Shown here: one piece after another, positions 34,606 to 42,804 of the stretch
Position numbering within the stretch: the stretch's first letter is position 1
Layout: every line of letters starts with the position of its first letter
Translations under genes and position numbers: made by a program
Notes under the pieces: generated by a model
Told to the model about the DNA's origin: nothing
The model's input: the letters and a program-made list of their open reading frames with translations, nothing else
Databases searched by the model: none
NCBI GenBank assembly: GCA_937870825.1
Contig: CALMZO010000151.1
Location: 83,592-147,591 of the forward strand
Direction of reading: 5' to 3'
DNA length: 64,000 nucleotides
Origin: an uncultured Chloroflexota bacterium
GTDB lineage: Bacteria; Chloroflexota; Anaerolineae; UBA4142; SHND01

Positions 34606-36369
34606 TTGAAATTCCTCTCGCGTCTCGCGCCGATTTTCGTTTTCACTGCCACGTTCGCGCTTGAACTCTCCACCCTCGCACCCGGCATGTTGCGCGGGGA
34701 CAGCGGCGAATTTCAGTGGGCGATGGCATCGCTGAATGTGGCGCACGCGACGGGCTATCCCCTTTTCACGCTGCTCGGCTACGGCTGGTATCTCGTTCCC
34801 CTTTCGAACAATATCGCGTGGCAATTGAATTTGCTCGCGCCGTTTTTTGGCGCGCTCGCGACGGCGACAATTTTTATTTTCATTCGTTCACTCACTGCGC
34901 GCAGTGCTCCTGCGTTCATCGGCGCGCTGTTTTTCGCGCTCACGCCCGTGATGTGGTTCAACGCGAGTATTTTGGAAGTGTATTCGCTGCACGCGTTTTT
35001 GCTCGCGCTCATTTTGTACTTGGTGTGGCGATGGACGCTCCACCCAAAACAAAACGGCGCTCTCTATCTCGCGTTTTTCGTACTCGGTCTCGCGCTCGCG
35101 CATCATCGCCTCATCGTTCTCGCGCTGCCTGCGATTTTTATCTGGATATTGATCACGGATTACCAATTCCTTTTAAACCTCCCACGCCTCGTACTTTGCT
35201 TCCTCCTACTCCTTCCCGGCCTCGCACTCTATGCGTACGTGCCGCTGCGTTTACTGCCCGAAGGATTCAGTTGGGACTTTGCGTTCTATGACATTATTCT
35301 CGGACGCGAGTACGCGACATCGCTCTTGCGCGAAATCAATCCGCTGCCGGTGCTGGTTGAAATTCCGGTACGGAATTTTCATGTAGGGCTTGTGTTGGCA
35401 ATGATTGGCGCGGTGACATTGTTTCGACGCGCGAAAAATCTGAATCTCGCGTTGTGGCTGATTTATCTTGTTGATGTTGTGTTCGCGCTCATCTACAGTG
35501 TTCCCGACATTGAGGTTTTTCTCACGTCGAGTTTTGTCGTCATTGCGATTTGGATTGGCGCGGGCGCGGCGTTTCTTTTCGAATGGCTTGGCGCGCGCGT
35601 TGGCGGATTGCACGCGCGGCGCGCGCAGTTGCCATTCGCGTTTGTGATGCTCGCGATTTCGTTGTTGGGAATTTTGCATTACGGCGAAATTCAAACGGCG
35701 GTCGCAAAAGAAGCCGCGCCCGAAGCGCGCGCGCGCGCGATTGCGGCGATGAATTTGCCACAAGGCGCGCTGCTCGAACTCGATTGGGAAACGGCGACGG
35801 CGTTACGCTTTTTGCAGACGACAGAAAAATTGCGTCCCGATTTGGATGCGCGTTTGATTGCGCTGAATCAGCGCGAGGAATTTTGGCGCGTGTTATACAA
35901 TGCGAACGCGGGACGCGCGGTATTGGTCGAACGCGGCATTGTGTGGACACGCGCGCCTGCGGGTTTTATCGCCGCGCCGCGCGAAAATGACCTCGCGCAA
36001 ATTTTGCGCGCGCCGATTGAAATGAATCGCGTCCGCGCTCAAGTGAGCGACGCGGTGGATTTACTCGGGTACCATTCCAGAGCCGACGCGTTCATCGTGT
36101 ACTGGCGCGTGAACAAACCAATGAACAAAGATGTGGCAACCTTTGTCCATTATCTGGATGCGAACGGTGAAAAAATCGCGCAAGACGACCGCGCCGCGTG
36201 CTGTGAGGCAGTGTACGGGTATCGCACAAGCGAATGGGAAGAGGGGCAAATTTATGCAGATGTTTTCAAACCCGCGCCCGAAAATACGAAAGCGTTTTTG
36301 GTGGGCATGTACGAAAATGTGAATGGCGACCTGGTGCCGTATGGTGAGGAAATTACCATCAAGCCGTAA
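34606..36369 (+). CDS. DUF2723 family membrane protein (GT-C-like)
   Basis: This 587-aa multi-pass protein (about ten helices in the first 360 residues) has the DUF2723 signature: GMLRGDSGEFQWAMASLNVA, then HATGYPLFTLLGY, with the Asp and Glu conserved in the first loop as in GT-C glycosyltransferases, and YVPLRLLPE later. The C-terminal 200 residues form an extracytoplasmic domain (VYWRVNKPMNKDVATFVHYL). It is a probable lipid-linked-sugar transferase for protein or glycan modification; the substrate is unknown. The start is TTG because the first helix (LAPIFVFTATFALELS) lies before any ATG; no ribosome site is seen. Confidence 0.75.
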   Translation: MKFLSRLAPIFVFTATFALELSTLAPGMLRGDSGEFQWAMASLNVAHATGYPLFTLLGYGWYLVPLSNNIAWQLNLLAPFFGALATATIFIFIRSLTARSAPAFIGALFFALTPVMWFNASILEVYSLHAFLLALILYLVWRWTLHPKQNGALYLAFFVLGLALAHHRLIVLALPAIFIWILITDYQFLLNLPRLVLCFLLLLPGLALYAYVPLRLLPEGFSWDFAFYDIILGREYATSLLREINPLPVLVEIPVRNFHVGLVLAMIGAVTLFRRAKNLNLALWLIYLVDVVFALIYSVPDIEVFLTSSFVVIAIWIGAGAAFLFEWLGARVGGLHARRAQLPFAFVMLAISLLGILHYGEIQTAVAKEAAPEARARAIAAMNLPQGALLELDWETATALRFLQTTEKLRPDLDARLIALNQREEFWRVLYNANAGRAVLVERGIVWTRAPAGFIAAPRENDLAQILRAPIEMNRVRAQVSDAVDLLGYHSRADAFIVYWRVNKPMNKDVATFVHYLDANGEKIAQDDRAACCEAVYGYRTSEWEEGQIYADVFKPAPENTKAFLVGMYENVNGDLVPYGEEITIKP

Positions 36370-36371
36370 AT

Positions 36372-36400
36372 TTGGTACGACTCGGATTCAGTGCTAGAAT
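36372..36400 (+). promoter_or_regulatory. Promoter upstream of the anchored Pro-rich protein gene
   Basis: TTGGTA (36372-36377), 17-bp spacer, extended -10 TGCTAGAAT ending at 36400. It predicts a leader of about 78 nt to the ATG at 36485, which has the ribosome site AAGGATGG. Confidence 0.6.
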
Positions 36401-36484
36401 CCCGGTACTTCGTCAGACATGTTCGTCCATCATTTTTTGCAACTTCCTCGCGCGCAGTTTTCGAAATTCTCCAAGGATGGTTAA

Positions 36485-37660
36485 ATGACTGAAACGCGTT
36501 TTACGTGGCGGTGGCTGCTTGTCATCGCGCTCGTCGGCATCATCATGGGTCTTGCCGTTGGACTTGCGACGGGCTGGATTCTTTTCCCCAATATCGGCGG
36601 CTCCAACGTCGCGGGGCTTTCGGCTTTGGCGCAAAATGATTACATCGTTCTCGTCGCCAATACCTACGCGTACGACCAAGATTTGGCGAAAGCAAAAGAA
36701 CGCTTGCGTCAATTGCAAGAAAAAGATTTAAAGACGCGCGTCGAGCGTCTCGCCAAAACATTGTCCGCGCGCAAAGACCCATCGGCTGCCAACGTCGCCG
36801 ACCTTGCCGTCGCATTGGGTTCGGAGAGCAGCGAGGTTCAAGAACTCGCGCTCGTCGCCGCGAACGACGGATGGGGCGCCGATTCGGAACCGATTGAAGC
36901 GGTTGAGCCGACCAAAGTCGCGCGCAGTGATAGCAATTCCAATGTGAGCGTCGAGAAAACGGCAACGGCGCCCGCGCAGCCGACGGGTGACAAACAGCGG
37001 CCCGCGCGTCAAACGAAAACCGCTGCGGCGGCGGCGCAAGCCACAGCAAGCGCCGCGCCGACAACCGAACCCGAAGCAACGCAGGAACCTGAACCGACGC
37101 AAGCTGCGCCGAAACCGACGGCTCTTCCCAAGTCAACAGATGTACCTGCAACACCGGTTCCTGCCGCCGCGCCCCGCCCAAACACACAATGGTTGCCGCC
37201 ACTCGAATCCGATTGGCCCACCACAGCGTTTTTCCGCCCCGCGGATGTCGCGCCGGGGCAAGAGTATTGGCGATTGGTAAAAGCGCTCTATTGTGACGCC
37301 GCCTCTGACGGAAGTCAGGATGGCGACGGGCGCAATGGATGCCCGGAAATGCCGGGAGGACCTCTTGGCGTTGGCACGTATGTCATGCTTCTCAACCCGG
37401 ACGGCTCACGGGCTGAGGCGCAGTTGAATGTGCGCTTTGAGAACGGCACAGGGGACAAGATTGGTCCGGACATCATTTCACCCAAGGATGCGGGCGACCA
37501 ATGCAATTGCAATTACTCATGGGAATCATCCAACTACCTTGTCCAGGTGGAGGGGGCGAGTGACGCAGTAGGCGGACTCTGTTTGTGCAGCCGGTACAAA
37601 AATTTCGGTTCTCGCTCCCACGTACGGTATTTTTTCTGGTTTCAGAAAACCATACGCTGA
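36485..37660 (+). CDS. Membrane-anchored protein with Ala/Pro/Thr linker and cysteine-containing C-domain
   Basis: This 391-aa protein has one N-terminal transmembrane helix (about 9-32), a charged helical part with coiled-coil character (LAKAKERLRQLQEKDLKTRVERLAKTL), a roughly 90-residue Ala/Pro/Thr/Glu linker, and a C-terminal domain from about 235 with six Cys (CDAASDG, NGCPEM, CNCNY, CLCSRY). The C-domain has the same beginning (PGQEYWRLVKALY; AGEPFWKLLRAEY in the LysM protein) as the C-domain encoded at 34156-34546, followed by a LLNPDG-like turn, so the two secreted proteins appear to share a module. The function is unknown. Confidence 0.7.
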   Translation: MTETRFTWRWLLVIALVGIIMGLAVGLATGWILFPNIGGSNVAGLSALAQNDYIVLVANTYAYDQDLAKAKERLRQLQEKDLKTRVERLAKTLSARKDPSAANVADLAVALGSESSEVQELALVAANDGWGADSEPIEAVEPTKVARSDSNSNVSVEKTATAPAQPTGDKQRPARQTKTAAAAAQATASAAPTTEPEATQEPEPTQAAPKPTALPKSTDVPATPVPAAAPRPNTQWLPPLESDWPTTAFFRPADVAPGQEYWRLVKALYCDAASDGSQDGDGRNGCPEMPGGPLGVGTYVMLLNPDGSRAEAQLNVRFENGTGDKIGPDIISPKDAGDQCNCNYSWESSNYLVQVEGASDAVGGLCLCSRYKNFGSRSHVRYFFWFQKTIR

Positions 37661-37907
37661 ACGCGCGGACATGATCTCTCGTGTGCCCAAGACGATACAG
37701 AGAAATGAGCAACCTCAAGCGCATGTCCGCTCCATTTTGACTTGCCAACGCCCGACGCGGTAGAGTTTTTGGATAGGATGAATTTCCTACATCATGTTTT
37801 CGGGAATAGGCATATCGTTAGCAAGTGGTTGTGCGTTTCGACATGATATGAACATACTCTGTAATGCATCGAGCTCGAACGCGATACACCCTTGAAGGAG
37901 GGACAGA
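37661..37907. other. Gap without genes before the DUF5666 gene
   Basis: This 247-bp stretch contains no open frame with family similarity. It probably holds the promoter of the next gene, but no pair of boxes stands out. Confidence 0.4.
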
Positions 37908-38486
37908 ATGAAAAGAACACATTTCCTTTTCGTAGGTGCGTTGGTCGTACTGTTGGCATTAACTCTGGTGCTCTCGCCGACCGGCGCTCTGGCAAAAAAA
38001 GAAACAGCCAAAGTTCGCGGTAAAATCACAGCGCTTGACACGACTGCGGGGACCGTCACCGTACAAGACAAAAAAAGCGGCGAATCGGTCACGGTCACGG
38101 TGGACGAAAATACGCGCATTCACAAGAACGAACAAGAAGGCGCAGCATTGACCGACCTCGCCGTCGGCGACAGAGCGGGTGTACGATACAACAAGGAAAC
38201 CCTCGTCGCCAAACGCATCCAAGCCAAAAGCCCGAAAGTAGAATTGTCAAAAGTGCACGGACTTGTCACGGCAATTGAAGGTCAAAACGTAACCATTGAC
38301 CCGAAAAAAGGCGAGCCCGTGACGGTAGTCGTCACCGACGCCACCAAAATTACGCGCGATGACGTTGATGCCGCGCTGGGAGCTCTGGTCGTGGGAGACC
38401 ATGCTAACGCCAAATATGACCCGACCACAATGGAAGCAACAAAGTTAAACGCGCACAGCGCAAGCACTGACGGAGATGGGGAATAA
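37908..38486 (+). CDS. Secreted DUF5666-type protein
   Basis: This 192-aa protein has a signal peptide (residues 1-29, MKRTHFLFVGALVVLLAL to ALA) and two consecutive beta-barrel repeats of about 75 residues: KVRGKITALDTTAGTVTVQD...VGDRAGVRYN and KVHGLVTAIEGQNVTIDPKK...VGDHANAKYD. These resemble DUF5666 domains. It is extracytoplasmic with unknown role; such proteins bind nothing known. The ribosome site AAGGAGGG is strong (6 nt before ATG), suggesting high expression, and a perfect terminator follows the stop. Confidence 0.78.
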   Translation: MKRTHFLFVGALVVLLALTLVLSPTGALAKKETAKVRGKITALDTTAGTVTVQDKKSGESVTVTVDENTRIHKNEQEGAALTDLAVGDRAGVRYNKETLVAKRIQAKSPKVELSKVHGLVTAIEGQNVTIDPKKGEPVTVVVTDATKITRDDVDAALGALVVGDHANAKYDPTTMEATKLNAHSASTDGDGE

Positions 38487-38490
38487 AAAT

Positions 38491-38524
38491 TAGAGCGTCC
38501 CACATTGGGACGCTCTAGTTTTTT
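38491..38524. terminator. Intrinsic terminator of the DUF5666 gene
   Basis: A 12-bp perfect stem (TAGAGCGTCCCA / TGGGACGCTCTA), loop CAT, followed by GTTTTTT. It overlaps the end of the convergent reductase gene. Confidence 0.88.
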
Positions 38525-39624
38525 CTCAGCACGGGCAAGCCAATCTGTAACAACCGCCACCCCGTTCGGTAAAACCATTCCCCGCGATTGCCATAAATAT
38601 AGTGTGCGATAAATTTTTTCAATCGCAAACGCTGCCCCAAGCGCGAGTTCGAAATTGTTTTAGAATAATCCGCGAACGAAAAATCATTTTTCGCAAACGC
38701 GCGTGCGACATAGTCCGCCGCGCGCGTTCCAAAATCAATCGCGTGCGAAATGCCTTCGCCCAGCCACGGTTCCGTGCCCGCCGCGTCGCCTGCCAACACA
38801 ATGCGCGGCACAGCATGTTTTTCCTTCGGGTCAAACCAACGTTCGGGATGTCCCTCCAATCTCCAGTCTCCCATCTCCAATCCGCGCTCGTTTAACCTCG
38901 CCGCCAGTACGGGTTTTAATTCCGCGCGCGGACGGTCATTTCGTACCCGCGCGTCAAACAACCCGCGATTCATCACCGCCGCGCCGTTTTTGTACGACGG
39001 AAAATCCCAATAGTAACCCTGCACTTGTTTCGCAATCGGCGTGAAATCAAAGACTGCCGTGTGATTCACAAATTCGGGCGCGCGCTCGACATGTTCGACC
39101 GGCGTCAAAATTTCCATCAAGCGCGAAAGGCGGTCCGAACGCACGAGTCCTAACTTGTGCCGAATGATACTGTTCGCGCCATCCGCCGCAATCACCGCCC
39201 GCGCGCGCAGTTCTCCATCGTTGGTCAAAAGCGTCACCCCATCCGCATCGCGCAAAACATCGCGCACGCCTATCCCTTCGCGTATTTCCATTCCGCGCGT
39301 TCGCGCAACCTGCAACAACGCGGCATCAAATTCATCGCGCTGCACAATGCGAAACACATTGCGCCAGTGAAAAGTTGTCTCCAAATCATCATAAATCAAC
39401 TTCATGTGATGGATCGGAAACATGGGTACGTCCAATGCAACATCCAGCGCGTGCAATAAATCCCAACCGTGCTGTGTCACGCCGCCGCCGCACAGTTTCT
39501 TGCGCGGAAAAACCGCCTTGTCAATCAACAACGAACGCGCCGCAAGTTGCGGCGCGCGTTGGGTCAACCGAATCGCGGCAGACGCACCACACGGTCCGCC
39601 GCCGACAACAATCACGTCATACAT
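38515..39624 (-). CDS. Geranylgeranyl reductase family FAD-dependent oxidoreductase
   Basis: This 369-aa flavoprotein shows the N-terminal FAD-binding GxGxxG (VVGGGPCGASAAIRL), the family block DKAVFPRKKLCGGGVT, a middle ADGANSIIRHKLGL and a second nucleotide-contact block VLAGDAAGTEPWLGEGI. These place it in the GGR/digeranylgeranylglycerophospholipid reductase-like group that saturates isoprenoid chains or related lipids; the exact substrate is open. Its start overlaps the end of the EamA transporter gene by 8 nt, so the two are coupled. Confidence 0.85.
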   Translation of the reverse strand: MYDVIVVGGGPCGASAAIRLTQRAPQLAARSLLIDKAVFPRKKLCGGGVTQHGWDLLHALDVALDVPMFPIHHMKLIYDDLETTFHWRNVFRIVQRDEFDAALLQVARTRGMEIREGIGVRDVLRDADGVTLLTNDGELRARAVIAADGANSIIRHKLGLVRSDRLSRLMEILTPVEHVERAPEFVNHTAVFDFTPIAKQVQGYYWDFPSYKNGAAVMNRGLFDARVRNDRPRAELKPVLAARLNERGLEMGDWRLEGHPERWFDPKEKHAVPRIVLAGDAAGTEPWLGEGISHAIDFGTRAADYVARAFAKNDFSFADYSKTISNSRLGQRLRLKKFIAHYIYGNRGEWFYRTGWRLLQIGLPVLRKN

Positions 39625-40555
39625 TTTTCACCGTCGGGGCAATCCCTTGTGGTTGCCCTTTGGTCCCGCCCAATTGCAAATTCGTCACGAGACCCACACC
39701 CGCCACAATCAATACGAGTCCGACCACCATTGTCCATTGCAAAGATTCGTTCAAGACGACCGCCCCCAGGATAACCGCAATCACCGGACTAATGTACGTA
39801 ACCAGCGATGTGCGCGTCGCGCCGACGCGCGCGATGAGCCAAAAATACAAAAGATACGCAAACGCAGTCCCCAATGTCGCGAGAATGAAAATGGACACAA
39901 GTGCTTGTGCAGTCGGCGAAAGCGTCCACGGCTGCTCCAGAAGCACACTTGCAGGAATCAAAGCAATGGACGCCATCAACATTTGTCCAAAGGCGATGAA
40001 CGTGTGCGAATAGCCCTTGGTATGACGCCGCGCAAAAATTGTCGCCGTCGCATAACTCACCGCCGCAATGACGACAGCAAGTCCGCCGAAAATGTTTGCG
40101 GTTGCCGCCGCATGCAGCGTCGTTAGTTGCAAAAAATCCGGTAAAAACAAAATCACCACGCCGATAAATCCCGCGACCATGCCAATGACTTTGCGCGGTG
40201 TAAATTTTTCATCGTGCGTCATGTAATGCGCGAGGATGACTGTAAAAATCGGCATCGCGCCGACGAGGATCGCGGCGAGTCCGCTCGAAATGCGCGTCTC
40301 GCCCCACGTAATCAATGTGTACGGAATGACGTTGTTTAGAAATCCCAGCAGGACGAGCCATTTCCAAATGGGCGCGCGCCGCGGTGGAAATTTTTCGCGG
40401 CGCAGCAGAATCATACCGAACAACGTGATGCCCGCCAACGCGGTCCGCATGGCAACAAGGGTAACGGGCGAAACGCCGCCGTCGACACCCACTTTGATAA
40501 ACAAATAGCTTGCGCCCCAAATCGAACCGAGCAGAATGAGTATGAAAAATGCCAT
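39617..40555 (-). CDS. EamA-family (DMT) transporter
   Basis: This 312-aa protein has ten predicted helices in two EamA repeats (LGSIWGASYLFIKVGVDG...RTALAG and GGLAVVIAAVSYATATIFARR...). It is an inner-membrane drug/metabolite transporter of unknown substrate. The start at 40555 (MAFFILILLGSIWGAS) is preferred to the upstream GTG at 40612, whose 19 extra residues are polar and not family-like. Two copies of a 14-nt direct repeat lie upstream (40567-40580 and 40629-40642). Confidence 0.85.
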   Translation of the reverse strand: MAFFILILLGSIWGASYLFIKVGVDGGVSPVTLVAMRTALAGITLFGMILLRREKFPPRRAPIWKWLVLLGFLNNVIPYTLITWGETRISSGLAAILVGAMPIFTVILAHYMTHDEKFTPRKVIGMVAGFIGVVILFLPDFLQLTTLHAAATANIFGGLAVVIAAVSYATATIFARRHTKGYSHTFIAFGQMLMASIALIPASVLLEQPWTLSPTAQALVSIFILATLGTAFAYLLYFWLIARVGATRTSLVTYISPVIAVILGAVVLNESLQWTMVVGLVLIVAGVGLVTNLQLGGTKGQPQGIAPTVKNV

Positions 40556-40566
40556 TAGAGGTTTGG

Positions 40567-40642
40567 CTGAATGATAGACAAAAAATAAATGCCTTTGTTG
40601 TCTATTACTCACCTATTTCGGATATTTACTGAACGATAGACA
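40567..40642. promoter_or_regulatory. Direct repeats upstream of the EamA gene
   Basis: CTGAATGATAGACA (40567-40580) and CTGAACGATAGACA (40629-40642) differ in one base and lie 62 bp apart. An inverted partner (TTGTCTAT, about 40598-40605) lies between them. A -10-like TACAAT follows at the far side on the minus strand. This is a candidate operator set. Confidence 0.4.
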
Positions 40643-40699
40643 TTGTATCCAAACACGGCACCGTTGTCCACCAAAAAACCGCAATGGTCCCTCTGCAAC

Positions 40700-40732
40700 A
40701 AAAAAAACAACACGGCGGTGCCGTGCTGTTGT
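40700..40732 (-). terminator. Terminator of the 40740-41069 gene
   Basis: On the minus strand a stem (CACGGC/GCCGTG extended by a mismatch and five more pairs, loop ACC) is followed by TTTTTTTT (40700-40707). Confidence 0.75.
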
Positions 40733-40739
40733 CCGACTC

Positions 40740-41069
40740 TCAAACCCCTTCGACAATCCTCCGCACGCCCCTGATAAAATGCCTTTCCTGCGCCTCGGTC
40801 AAATTCGGCTTGACAATCTCAAATTCTTCGCCGCCATAAATTTGTAGCATCACCCACTCGCGTCCTGCCAGCTCATGCATTCCGACCATGCGCACTTGTT
40901 CCTCGTCAATCATCAACAGCACGATCGCATACGTCCAGAGTTCAATGTACTCGTCCGAACTCACCGCATACGCATCGAGCAGCGGCACAAATTCACGCGG
41001 AATGTTGAACTTGGTACCAGAGTTGGGCGGCGGTGTATCGTTTCCCTCAGGAGGAAAAGTTTGGCTCAT
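40740..41069 (-). CDS. Hypothetical protein
   Basis: This 109-aa acidic protein matches no family that I know. It has a polar Pro-rich N-terminus (PPEGNDTPPPNSG), a central helical part (EFVPLLDAYAVSSDEYIELWTYAIVLLMI) that could be amphipathic, and a C-terminal LTEAQERHFIRGVRRIVEGV. Its own promoter (extended -10 TGCTACAAT at 41116-41124 on the minus strand) and terminator make it a genuine monocistronic gene. Confidence 0.65.
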   Translation of the reverse strand: MSQTFPPEGNDTPPPNSGTKFNIPREFVPLLDAYAVSSDEYIELWTYAIVLLMIDEEQVRMVGMHELAGREWVMLQIYGGEEFEIVKPNLTEAQERHFIRGVRRIVEGV

Positions 41070-41162
41070 GGTGTGTATTCCTACAAGGATTTTGTGCGCG
41101 AGGAACCGTGCAGGAATTGTAGCACAATATTGGTCTGGTGCGGCACAGCATTGGGGTTGTGG

Positions 41163-41951
41163 TTAGCTGCTTGCGCTCGCGTACGAACGAATCGCAAAAT
41201 TCCACAACCGATTTGTCCCGAACAAAAGGAACAGCGCGAGAAGCACGCCGTACAGCAATTCATTCGCTTCGAGCAAACCAAGCAATGCCGCCGCGGGAAA
41301 CGTCGTGATGAATGCAATCGGAATCACGAATGTCAACGCGACGCGCAGCCAGCCGCCATAGACCGAAATTGGAAACCGCGACGCTTCATAAAACGAGTAA
41401 AACAACTCCGCGAGATTGTCCACCTTGACGAACCAGAATGCCATCGTCATCATCGCCAGCCAAAAGCAATACACCATCACGAGCGCAATCAACAACAATG
41501 CAGCAAACGCGCCGAGTTGCGGCAGAGTCGGCACAATCTCCATCTGAATTAGCGCGTACACAATCACCGCGCCGCCCGCGAAAATATCCACCAACCGCCA
41601 CATCGTCAGCGCGTGGAAACTGGAATAAAACTGCGAGTTGACCGGCTTGACCAAAACGAAATCGAATGTGCCGTCGCGGACTGCTTCAATCATCGAAGTA
41701 ATGTTGGGGCGAAAGAACGCTTCCATAATCCCTGTAAAAATCGAATACAGTCCCAGCACAATCAACACCTGTTCGTACGACCATCCGCCAATCTCGTCGC
41801 GATGCGCGAAAAAAATCGTCGCGCCCACAATGCCCCAGACGAGCCAAAAAATACTCATGAACGCATTGGTCAAAAAATTCACGCGATACTCCATCTCTTT
41901 TTGAATCGAAAATCGCCAAAAGATGGAGAGAAGTTTGAGATGCTTGAGCAT
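41163..41951 (-). CDS. ABC-2 family transporter permease
   Basis: This 262-aa protein has six hydrophobic segments. It belongs to the ABC2_membrane_6 (DUF990)-like permeases, with the N-terminal KEMEYRVNFLTNAFMSIFWLVWG and the cytoplasmic loop AVRDGTFDFVLVKPVN typical of that group. It pairs with the next permease and with the ATPase at 44278-45306. The trio is like daunorubicin/viologen-type exporters; the substrate is unknown. It is the last gene of the operon. Confidence 0.85.
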   Translation of the reverse strand: MLKHLKLLSIFWRFSIQKEMEYRVNFLTNAFMSIFWLVWGIVGATIFFAHRDEIGGWSYEQVLIVLGLYSIFTGIMEAFFRPNITSMIEAVRDGTFDFVLVKPVNSQFYSSFHALTMWRLVDIFAGGAVIVYALIQMEIVPTLPQLGAFAALLLIALVMVYCFWLAMMTMAFWFVKVDNLAELFYSFYEASRFPISVYGGWLRVALTFVIPIAFITTFPAAALLGLLEANELLYGVLLALFLLFGTNRLWNFAIRSYASASS

Positions 41952-41957
41952 TGTTAC

Positions 41958-41992
41958 GTTTGTCGTCCGTCGTTCGTCATTCGTCGTTCACG
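41958..41992. repeat. Heptad-periodic array between two permease genes, GTTCGTC family
   Basis: Five 7-nt units (GTTTGTC, GTCCGTC, GTTCGTC, ATTCGTC, GTTCACG) fill the 36-bp gap and contain the stop codon of the upstream permease (41988-41990). Confidence 0.75.
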
Positions 41993-42785
41993 CCCCGAAT
42001 GCGCCAAATCGGCGAATCCCACGCGCCCACATTACGCGATAGATTCCAAACAACGCCGCAATCCAAAGCGCGACGACGCCGAACCCCAACAGAATATCGT
42101 TCAACGCGACGCGGCCCATCAAAATTTCGATTGGGAATGACATCATGAAACGAAAGGGCAAATAGTACGCCATCGTTCGCAGCGGTTCGGGCAAAAGTTC
42201 AATCGGCGCGATACCACCGCCGAACAACAGAAACAACATCCAAAACACATCGGTCAACACCAACGCTTGCGAAAACCAAAACCCCAACAACCCCAACGAA
42301 AATTGGGTCAAGTACCGCATCCCCCACGCGCCGACCAACGCGATAATGAAACACAAAACGTAAAGCGGCGTGAACACCAACGTCACACCCGGCACAACCA
42401 ACGCAATGACAATCACAATGGGTGTGAACATGATGGCGCGAATCATCTTGTCCGCAAGATTGAACGAAATGTATTCGTGAATCGGCTGAATGGGATGCAG
42501 CAGTTTGGTATTCATGTCGCCATGACGAATATCATAGTCCAATTCCCATGCGACCCACACCGCCGTCATTTGGCGCATGAAAAAACTCAACATGTAATAC
42601 GCGACAAAATCACCCGCCGTGAAACCGCCAATCGGTCCGTCCTGCGCGAGCGATAACCACACTGCCAGCATCACGAGCGGAAAGGATGCGGACAGCATCC
42701 AAATCAACATCGCGACACGATATTCGAGCAGCACCGCGAGTGAACGTCGCGTCAGCGCAATGTATTTGCGAATAAAGTTTTGCAT
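41988..42785 (-). CDS. ABC-2 family transporter permease
   Basis: This 265-aa six-helix permease is similar in plan to the one downstream: RSLAVLLEYRVAMLIWMLSA at the N-terminus and YDIRHGDMNTKLLHPIQP in the cytoplasmic loop. Together they form the heterodimeric membrane part of an ABC exporter. The ATG at 42785 is supported by GAGTGG upstream and by the family N-terminus; the frame is open further upstream but overlaps the preceding gene. Confidence 0.85.
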   Translation of the reverse strand: MQNFIRKYIALTRRSLAVLLEYRVAMLIWMLSASFPLVMLAVWLSLAQDGPIGGFTAGDFVAYYMLSFFMRQMTAVWVAWELDYDIRHGDMNTKLLHPIQPIHEYISFNLADKMIRAIMFTPIVIVIALVVPGVTLVFTPLYVLCFIIALVGAWGMRYLTQFSLGLLGFWFSQALVLTDVFWMLFLLFGGGIAPIELLPEPLRTMAYYLPFRFMMSFPIEILMGRVALNDILLGFGVVALWIAALFGIYRVMWARGIRRFGAFGA

Positions 42786-42804
42786 AAGCCACTCGGCGAA
42801 TTTT

